Of a DNA stretch of 6,502 nucleotides, positions 1-4,207 are shown in pieces. Position 1 is the first letter of the stretch; each line of letters opens with the position of its first letter. The notes beneath the pieces were generated by a model. The model was given only the letters and a program-made list of their open reading frames with translations, searched no databases and was not told the origin of the DNA. Source of the DNA: Oscillospiraceae bacterium (GTDB lineage Bacteria; Bacillota; Clostridia; Oscillospirales; Oscillospiraceae); contig WRMX01000142.1 of assembly GCA_009776905.1 (NCBI GenBank), positions 180-6,681 of the forward strand, in the 5' to 3' direction. Position numbers and translations under genes: made by a program.

Positions 1-99
1 CTTGTTGTTTGTGATGGCAAAACCATGCTCATCGACGGCGGTAATGTTGCCGATTCGAGCCTCATTTACTCATTTTTGGAAAAGCACGAAGTATGCTAG
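1..99 (+). pseudogene. Metallo-beta-lactamase-fold (ComEC-like) protein, truncated remnant
   Basis: The frame open from base 1 reads LVVCDGKTMLIDGGN, then about 17 more residues ending LEKHEVC and a TAG stop. The G-K-T-M-L-I-D-G-G-N string is the strand-turn that precedes the active site in secreted or ComEC/Rec2-like metallo-beta-lactamase-fold hydrolases. In that family it is followed about 20-25 residues later by L-D and then the metal-binding H-x-H-x-D-H. Here the frame ends before any of those histidines, so the fragment cannot be a working hydrolase. The start lies left of the window. Its stop faces the converging stop of the anti-sigma gene, 16 nt away. A one-base shift at about 94 would restore a plausible A-S-L-D-A continuation, after which the similarity ends. 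The alternative is an unrelated protein that ends in a similar string. The family call rests on a short motif only. Confidence 0.55.
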
Positions 100-115
100 C
101 CTTGATGCCGAAAAG

Positions 116-1324
116 CTACTTCACGGATTGCAGGACTGCCCATAGTTCCTGCGCGGTGTTGCTGTAAACCCTGATAAACAGCCCATCCCATGTGAAAGAG
201 ATACTGGACTGGTTCCGTGAGGAATCGAATTGAGAGAGGACATCCTGCTCCGTAAGCTCAGCCAATTCGCCCAAACTCTCCGGAATATAATAATACTCGG
301 GGTTCGTCATGATGCACCAGTGAATGATCGTCCACCCATCAACACCATAATAGGAGCCTTCCTTGACCAATTCCTCCGGGACATGCGCGATGTACTGCCC
401 TTCATAAGCATATGGCAATCCATTTTTCAAAGTGAGTGCATCGGAGCTTCTTACAAACCCGAATGATGCGAAGTCCGGAACATAACCGCTGAACGCCTCC
501 GGCATTTGATCAAGGCTGCTCCATGTGAAGCGGTCGCCGGCGTCGATGCGGAATCGAGTGAAGTCAAGAGGGTGTTCCCATATCCAATCAAGCAGCAATA
601 CCATCGGCTCATAACTATCGTTCCAGGAACCGCTGATTTGATACCAACCGCTCTCATTCTGAAAAGTAATGGTCTTTTCCCTGCCCTCGTTTCCTTCGGC
701 GACGATTTGGAAGCCGTCTCGCTCAGTTACGGTAATTGCAGGCTTGACGATATTTCCGTTTTCATCAACTTCAATATAAATGCAATCAGTGATCTGCTCG
801 ACTTCCTGATACCCTGCGGTAATGATTAAGTCGCTATATACATCGTCCACCCGCTCTTTGCCCAAAACTGGTCGCTTGTACCATGAAAAAACCACGCTGT
901 AAATGCTTCCGTCATCATTGTAATTTACGGTGCAATCGAACATCGGATGCTCGGCCATGACAGGGATGACACCATCTGCTTCCAACTGCTCGCGATCATC
1001 GGAAAATGAGCGGAATTCAGCGTATGGCATTGCGATATCGGTGAAAGAAGCGGAACTTGACACGCCCTCGTCGGAATCGTTGTTGTATCTGAAGTAATCT
1101 GCTGCTGAAAACCGCTCCGACCATTGCAGCACCGGCCTGCCCGGAGCATCCGTGGCGTCATGCCTGAATGCGAAGACCGCGCCAAATACGACCAGGCACA
1201 GACAGGCGGCAAGACAGCCATACTTAACCCAACTAAATGTATTTGATTTCCCCGCTTTATCGGCGCGGATAAGCAATTCATCGTCAGCGGCTCCAATAGC
1301 CGCGTAAAGCCTTTCGTTTTTCAT
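116..1324 (-). CDS. Membrane anti-sigma factor of the ECF pair
   Basis: The product has 402 residues: a short cytoplasmic head (about 1-32, starting MKNERLYAAIGAADDELL), one membrane span (about 33-53, rich in Val, Leu, Cys and Ala), and a long outside domain of about 345 residues. A soluble head, a single span and a large sensor domain fit an anti-sigma factor that holds the sigma factor at the membrane until an outside signal arrives. The head resembles those encoded next to this type of clostridial ECF sigma factor (from memory). The outer domain is rich in aromatic and acidic residues (for example GSWNDSYEP at about 232-240) and I recognise no enzyme motif in it, so the signal is unknown. 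The start overlaps the sigma stop by 4 nt (ATGA), and an AGGAGG lies 10 nt upstream, so the two are translationally coupled. No clear terminator follows before the convergent fragment at 1-99. Confidence 0.8.
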   Translation of the reverse strand: MKNERLYAAIGAADDELLIRADKAGKSNTFSWVKYGCLAACLCLVVFGAVFAFRHDATDAPGRPVLQWSERFSAADYFRYNNDSDEGVSSSASFTDIAMPYAEFRSFSDDREQLEADGVIPVMAEHPMFDCTVNYNDDGSIYSVVFSWYKRPVLGKERVDDVYSDLIITAGYQEVEQITDCIYIEVDENGNIVKPAITVTERDGFQIVAEGNEGREKTITFQNESGWYQISGSWNDSYEPMVLLLDWIWEHPLDFTRFRIDAGDRFTWSSLDQMPEAFSGYVPDFASFGFVRSSDALTLKNGLPYAYEGQYIAHVPEELVKEGSYYGVDGWTIIHWCIMTNPEYYYIPESLGELAELTEQDVLSQFDSSRNQSSISFTWDGLFIRVYSNTAQELWAVLQSVK

Positions 1325-1881
1325 AAGGTCACGCCCTCCTTTTCAAGATGTGCTTTGAGTTTTTGCCGTGTTCTGAACAGGCTTGCTTTGACGTTGTTTT
1401 CCTTCGCCCTGATACGCGAAGCAATCTCCGCAAGCGGTTTGTTGTGCCAGTAGCGAAGCAGGAAAATATTGCACTCACGTTCAGGCAGGCTGTGTAGAAA
1501 TTGGTTGATAATCTGCTCCAGTTCCTCGGCTTCGATTGTCTGCTCAACAGTGTTCTGTGAAGGGATGCACTCATCCAGTTCATCCAATACAAGAGCGAAC
1601 TCCGAACCGCCGCGTTTTTTGGCTCTGTTCATCTTGTATTTGTCAAACGCAAGATTACGCGTAATCTTCCCAAGAAACAGGGCCAGCTTATTTGGACGCT
1701 GCGGCGGCATGGCTTCCCACGCCCGATGCCATGTGTCGTTCAAGCACTCCTCGGAATCTTCGCGGTTATTCAAAATTCCGTTAGCGATGGCATAGCAATA
1801 GTTGCCATATTGCTTCGAGGTTTGTGATATCGCAGCCTGATCTCTGTTCCAGAATAGGTCGATGATTTCCGCATCAGTCAA
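1321..1881 (-). CDS. ECF-type RNA polymerase sigma factor
   Basis: This is a sigma-70 family factor of 186 residues when started at the TTG at 1881. Region 2 covers about residues 19-89, with the core-binding and -10-reading helices (NREDSEECLNDTWHRAWEAMPP, then F-L-G-K-I-T-R-N-L). Region 4 covers about 119-180, with LPERECNIFLLRYW followed by the -35-reading helix-turn-helix (LAEIASRIRAKENNVKASLFR). Region 3 is absent, as is normal for the ECF group. An in-frame ATG at 1974 gives 31 more residues, but it lies upstream of the ECF-type promoter at 1926-1951 and has no ribosome site. The TTG has AGGAGG 8 nt upstream and gives L-T-D-A-E-I-I-D-L-F-W, the normal beginning of such proteins. The gene is the first of a two-gene operon with its membrane anti-sigma factor. 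It probably directs its own transcription when released. Confidence 0.92.
   Translation of the reverse strand: MTDAEIIDLFWNRDQAAISQTSKQYGNYCYAIANGILNNREDSEECLNDTWHRAWEAMPPQRPNKLALFLGKITRNLAFDKYKMNRAKKRGGSEFALVLDELDECIPSQNTVEQTIEAEELEQIINQFLHSLPERECNIFLLRYWHNKPLAEIASRIRAKENNVKASLFRTRQKLKAHLEKEGVTL
1335..1340 (-). promoter_or_regulatory. Ribosome binding site of the anti-sigma gene
   Basis: AGGAGG lies 10 nt before the ATG at 1324, inside the last codons of the sigma gene, where it encodes part of the E-K-E-G-V-T-L tail. With the 4-nt ATGA overlap it supports coupled translation and confirms the anti-sigma start. Confidence 0.85.
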
Positions 1882-1889
1882 TTCGTTGT

Positions 1890-1895
1890 CCTCCT
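1890..1895 (-). promoter_or_regulatory. Ribosome binding site that fixes the TTG start of the sigma gene
   Basis: A full AGGAGG sits exactly 8 nt before the TTG at 1881-1879. No comparable site precedes the upstream ATG (1974) or the in-frame GTG (1920). This decides the start codon. Confidence 0.85.
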
Positions 1896-1925
1896 CTCGT
1901 TTTATTGAAAGCGCCTTCACCCATA

Positions 1926-1951
1926 TAGACGACAAAAATCGTGAAAGGTTA
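1926..1951 (-). promoter_or_regulatory. ECF-type autoregulatory promoter of the sigma/anti-sigma operon
   Basis: On the minus strand TAACC (1951-1947) is followed by CGTCTA (1931-1926). The spacing from AAC to CGTC is 16 nt, which is the classical arrangement of ECF promoters (AAC-N16/17-CGT). A run of eight T just upstream of the -35 resembles an UP element. Transcription should begin near 1918-1920, leaving a leader of about 37-40 nt before the TTG at 1881. That the element matches the class of sigma factor encoded directly downstream suggests positive autoregulation, which is an inference. Confidence 0.72.
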
Positions 1952-1974
1952 TTTCTTAAAAAAAAGTCTTTCAC
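1941..1974. repeat. Inverted repeat overlapping the ECF promoter -35
   Basis: GTGAAAG (1941-1947) and CTTTCAC (1968-1974) are perfect 7-bp inverted copies separated by 20 bp. One arm touches the -35 element. This could be an operator for a dimeric regulator or chance in AT-rich DNA. No regulator is identified. Confidence 0.4.
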
Positions 1975-1995
1975 AAATCTCTATCTGACCGCTTT

Positions 1996-2038
1996 AAAAT
2001 AAGTCCGAATCACATTACTTGGGCAAGTGGATTCGGAC
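1996..2038 (-). terminator. Intrinsic terminator after the acetyltransferase gene
   Basis: GTCCGAATC (2003-2011) pairs perfectly with GATTCGGAC (2030-2038). Inside this 9-bp stem a second short stem (ACTTG/CAAGT) can form. On the minus strand the stem is followed by TTATTTT. It lies 33 nt past the acetyltransferase stop and upstream of the ECF promoter, so it separates the Fic/GNAT transcript from the sigma operon. Confidence 0.75.
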
Positions 2039-2071
2039 GCACGGTTGTATACTCCCATTGTCTGTCAAATC

Positions 2072-2647
2072 TTATTTCACCATTGGTACAAATCTGACAA
2101 GGAGCAGTTCTTGATCAATAATCTGGCCTTTGCTTGTCTTATATTTCGCCAGTCGCGGTTTGAAATACTCCATCGCTTCTGCACCCGGATAAATGCCGAT
2201 ATGGTATTTCTGCGCCGCGAAGTGAATTAGGTTTTCCCCACGCTGCGTCGACGCGGGCTTGAAGCCGAAGCGCGGGTAGTAGCTCTCGTGGCCGAATATC
2301 AACACTGCGCGATATCCGAGATCGCGGGCTACATCAAGCGTTTTGCGTATCAATGCGCTGCCTACGCCGTCGCGTTGGTATTTTGGCAAAACGCTGACGG
2401 GGCCGAACGTGAGCGTTTCCCACTCGCAGTCGTCACCGATTACTTTGCTTCGCGCATACATGATGTTGCCTATGACCGAACCATCAAGCTCCGCGACATA
2501 ATCGAGTTCCGGTACAAACGAGGCACAGCTTCGCAGCTTCCGCGTAAGCAGGGCTTCGTTGCCGTCGTCGTCAGAACCGGTCGGTGGCGCGTCACGAAAC
2601 GATTCACTATGACACTTCCCAATGTCCTGTCTTATCTGACCCGACAC
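2072..2647 (-). CDS. GNAT family N-acetyltransferase, probably lacking its normal N-terminus
   Basis: The 191-residue frame shows the GNAT core: strand FVPELDYVAELDGSVIGNIMY (about 44-64), LTFGPVSVLPKYQRDGVGSALI (79-100) carrying the acetyl-CoA pyrophosphate loop Q-R-D-G-V-G, and GYRAVLIFGHESYYPRFGF (111-129). It should transfer an acetyl group from acetyl-CoA to a small-molecule or protein amine; the substrate is not predictable. The only start available is a GTG at 2647, inside the Fic gene, giving a 41-nt overlap in another frame. Family members I recall begin with a strand such as IRxxTPxDxxAI before the helix that corresponds to HSESFRD here. Instead there are 12 residues (MSGQIRQDIGKC) that are the Fic 3' end read out of frame. 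The first strand therefore seems lost, and the gene may be a decaying fragment. A GAGGG 11 nt before the GTG is a weak ribosome site. The gene is transcribed, if at all, with xre-fic. Confidence 0.75.
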   Translation of the reverse strand: MSGQIRQDIGKCHSESFRDAPPTGSDDDGNEALLTRKLRSCASFVPELDYVAELDGSVIGNIMYARSKVIGDDCEWETLTFGPVSVLPKYQRDGVGSALIRKTLDVARDLGYRAVLIFGHESYYPRFGFKPASTQRGENLIHFAAQKYHIGIYPGAEAMEYFKPRLAKYKTSKGQIIDQELLLVRFVPMVK

Positions 2648-3689
2648 GCTTTATCTTGCCCTCATTTTTGAGAACGGTTAAATCACGCTTAATGGTTTTA
2701 GCGGTAACAGAAAAAGCGGCAGCCAATTCCTCGGCGGTCAGCTTCGGATTGACACGCAGCATCTTAATGATTTCATCTTTTCGTTTTACAGGGACATTTA
2801 CAGGGACATTTACAGGGACATTCTCTGTTTTTACAGGGACATTTACTGTGACATCTGTTTCGTTATCAATGGATACGCGCAAGTCACGGTTTTTAAGTGG
2901 ATTACTTTCGCCTAAAAGTAAATTTCCAAAAAAACGGCTCAAATATTCCAGCGTCGCATAGACGTTATTCTTATAATCGTTGTAGTTTGCCCGAACCAAG
3001 GCGTTGCGGAAATACCACGAATGGTCGGCAAACAAATCATTGTTGACATTGAAGCCGAATGTCCGCAGATATTTGATGGCAAAAACCGCCGTAGTGCGGG
3101 TGTTGCCCTCGCCAAATACGTGAATCTGCCATAAGCCGGACACAAATTTGGCGATATGCTCCGCAATTTGCTCCTTGCCAAGTCCTTTATAGACAAACGC
3201 TTTTTCTTGTTCAAAATCATAATCAAGCGTGGCGCGGATGCTGTCGGCGGAAGCGTAATACACCGTTTCACCGTTCAGCACCCACTCGTCTTTTGAAATG
3301 TTATAGTCGCGGATTTTCCCCGCGAATTTATAAATTCCGGCAAACAATCGCCTGTGAATAGTAATATATTCGGCGGGGCTGAATGAGAAAGTTTTTTCGG
3401 AGAGGATTTCGGCAATGCGGGCGGAAACCTTGTCGGCTTCCTCTGTGCGGTCATCGACGGTCTGCACGGGTTTTGCTTCATAGTAGTCGTTAAGCTGCTC
3501 CTGTACCTCATAAATGGTGATTTCGCCTTCAATATTCTGCTTTGCCGTTTCAATGAGGTATTCAGACGGCGTTAATCCATCCACCTGCTGTAAGCCGATG
3601 GCGATCTGCCATATCTCTGACTTTTCAGCCTTTTCGGGTTCGCCAAGGCGTTTGTATTCGTCAAAGTCGCTTTGATAAGTCATTGTCAT
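2607..3689 (-). CDS. Fic-domain protein with VbhA-like N-terminus and C-terminal winged helix
   Basis: The 360-residue product contains the Fic core motif H190-V-F-G-E-G-N-T-R198. Fic proteins use this histidine to transfer AMP or another phosphate-containing group from a nucleotide to a target side chain. Order: helical N-terminus (about 27-70; VDGLTPSEYL and IEGEITIYEV align by eye with VbhA-type antitoxin domains), Fic domain (about 85-255), a repeat-encoded N-V-P-V linker (279-302), and a DeoR-like winged helix (about 303-359; LTAEELAAAFSVTAKTIKRDL, ending GHWEVS). The second arginine of the canonical HxFxxGNxRxxR is Ala201, and the inhibitory S/T-xxx-E-G appears as L-QQV-D-G (33-38), so ATP handling or self-inhibition may differ. 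The start overlaps the xre stop by 4 nt (ATGA), with GGAGG just upstream; Met3 is an alternative start. A toxin or regulatory role is inferred. Confidence 0.9.
   Translation of the reverse strand: MTMTYQSDFDEYKRLGEPEKAEKSEIWQIAIGLQQVDGLTPSEYLIETAKQNIEGEITIYEVQEQLNDYYEAKPVQTVDDRTEEADKVSARIAEILSEKTFSFSPAEYITIHRRLFAGIYKFAGKIRDYNISKDEWVLNGETVYYASADSIRATLDYDFEQEKAFVYKGLGKEQIAEHIAKFVSGLWQIHVFGEGNTRTTAVFAIKYLRTFGFNVNNDLFADHSWYFRNALVRANYNDYKNNVYATLEYLSRFFGNLLLGESNPLKNRDLRVSIDNETDVTVNVPVKTENVPVNVPVNVPVKRKDEIIKMLRVNPKLTAEELAAAFSVTAKTIKRDLTVLKNEGKIKRVGSDKTGHWEVS
2785..2853. repeat. 12-bp in-frame tandem repeat in the Fic gene
   Basis: On the plus strand the unit TTTACAGGGACA occurs three times in perfect tandem (2785-2820), then after 9 nt a fourth perfect time (2830-2841), then once degenerate (2842-2853, TTTACTGTGACA). 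Read on the minus strand each unit encodes N-V-P-V. The array makes the segment at residues 279-302 that links the Fic domain to the C-terminal winged helix. Copy-number change in steps of 12 bp would alter linker length without a frameshift. Confidence 0.95.
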
Positions 3690-3910
3690 TCCACCTCCGC
3701 TTCAGGGTCATCATGCGTTACTTCCATGATGTCCGAAATATCACATTTGAGAGCGTCGCAGATTTTGATTAAAATATCTGTGTTCATATTCTCGCTCTTG
3801 CTGAGCTTTGCCATTGGCGCGCCATTAATATTCGCCATGTGGCAAAGGTCGCGCTTGAGCAAATCACGGTCAATCAGCAGTTTCCAAAGTTTTTTGTAGC
3901 TTGCCGCCAT
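3686..3910 (-). CDS. Small XRE/Cro-type helix-turn-helix regulator
   Basis: This 74-residue protein is essentially one helix-turn-helix domain: helix 1 YKKLWKLLIDRDLLKRDL (about 5-22), the turn and recognition helix around CHMANINGAPMAKLSKSENM (23-42), then DILIKICDALKCDISDIMEV (45-64), the YozG-like signature of small Firmicute repressors. A short acidic tail (DDPEAEVE) follows, and the stop overlaps the fic start. The recognition helix has an uncommon A-P-M where S/T-x-V is usual. Gene order and coupling suggest it represses the xre-fic operon and may act as an antitoxin-like partner; this is inference. The upstream ribosome site is weak (GAGTGA) and no -10/-35 pair is visible between it and the tRNA hairpin. 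Confidence 0.85.
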   Translation of the reverse strand: MAASYKKLWKLLIDRDLLKRDLCHMANINGAPMAKLSKSENMNTDILIKICDALKCDISDIMEVTHDDPEAEVE

Positions 3911-3915
3911 TTTCG

Positions 3916-3938
3916 GTCACTCGCGCATGAGCGCTGAC
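3916..3938. promoter_or_regulatory. Imperfect inverted repeat just before the xre start
   Basis: GTCA-CTC-GCGC and GCGCTGAC flank ATGA and can pair with a 3-nt bulge. The repeat starts 5 nt upstream of the xre ATG and covers the weak GAGTGA ribosome site. It could be an operator for the XRE protein or an RNA hairpin that hides the ribosome site. Only the symmetry is seen. Confidence 0.3.
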
Positions 3939-3956
3939 GGGCGTTGAGAAGCAAGC

Positions 3957-3987
3957 AAACCCGCAAAGCTATGTGCCATGCGGGTTT
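3957..3987 (-). terminator. Hairpin downstream of tRNA-Thr, likely terminator
   Basis: AAACCCGCA (3957-3965) pairs perfectly with TGCGGGTTT (3979-3987), 9 bp with a 13-nt loop, 13 nt after the tRNA 3' end. On the minus strand the stem ends in TTT and is followed by GCTTGCTTCTC, a weak U tract. The plus-strand side is more T-rich, but no plus-strand gene precedes it. Termination may be incomplete, letting transcripts reach xre. Confidence 0.65.
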
Positions 3988-4000
3988 TCTCGATTTTTAT

Positions 4001-4076
<76 letters not shown>

Positions 4077-4090
4077 AGGGGTCTGCGATG

Positions 4091-4120
4091 ATTATACTAT
4101 GCTCCCCGCACAAGTGTCAA
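4091..4120 (-). promoter_or_regulatory. Vegetative promoter of tRNA-Thr
   Basis: On the minus strand a perfect TTGACA (4120-4115) and a perfect TATAAT (4096-4091) are separated by 18 nt. The predicted start near 4084 leaves about 8 nt before the tRNA 5' end. This is the strongest housekeeping promoter in the window. Confidence 0.92.
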
Positions 4121-4160
4121 CACAAATCTTGGCTGCAGTTGCCTATTTTCGATTGGCTAA

Positions 4161-4193
4161 TTGCAGTTCATGGGAGTGCCCCATGAACTGCAA
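4161..4193 (-). terminator. 14-bp perfect hairpin after the redox gene, possible terminator
   Basis: TTGCAGTTCATGGG (4161-4174) and CCCATGAACTGCAA (4180-4193) form a perfect 14-bp stem with a 5-nt loop. It begins 14 nt after the stop of the minus-strand redox gene. The following sequence on that strand is TTAGCCAATCG, so the usual U run is missing. It may terminate, stabilise the mRNA 3' end, or do both. Confidence 0.55.
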
Positions 4194-4207
4194 CTATCAT
4201 GCAGCGA

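Noticed and set aside
60..118. Terminator for the anti-sigma operon
   Set aside because: Only a 3-4 bp bulged stem around AGCA/TGCT is present, too weak to call.
925..1296. 123-codon minus-strand frame inside the anti-sigma gene
   Set aside because: It overlaps the membrane span and outer domain in another frame and has no ribosome site or family features.
1882..1974. 31-residue N-terminal extension of the sigma factor from the ATG at 1974
   Set aside because: The ECF-type promoter lies inside this stretch and the AGGAGG-TTG start follows it; the extension also has no sigma-family match.
2785..2853. Possible CRISPR or intergenic repeat array
   Set aside because: Units are 12 bp, tandem, in frame and encode N-V-P-V within the Fic protein.
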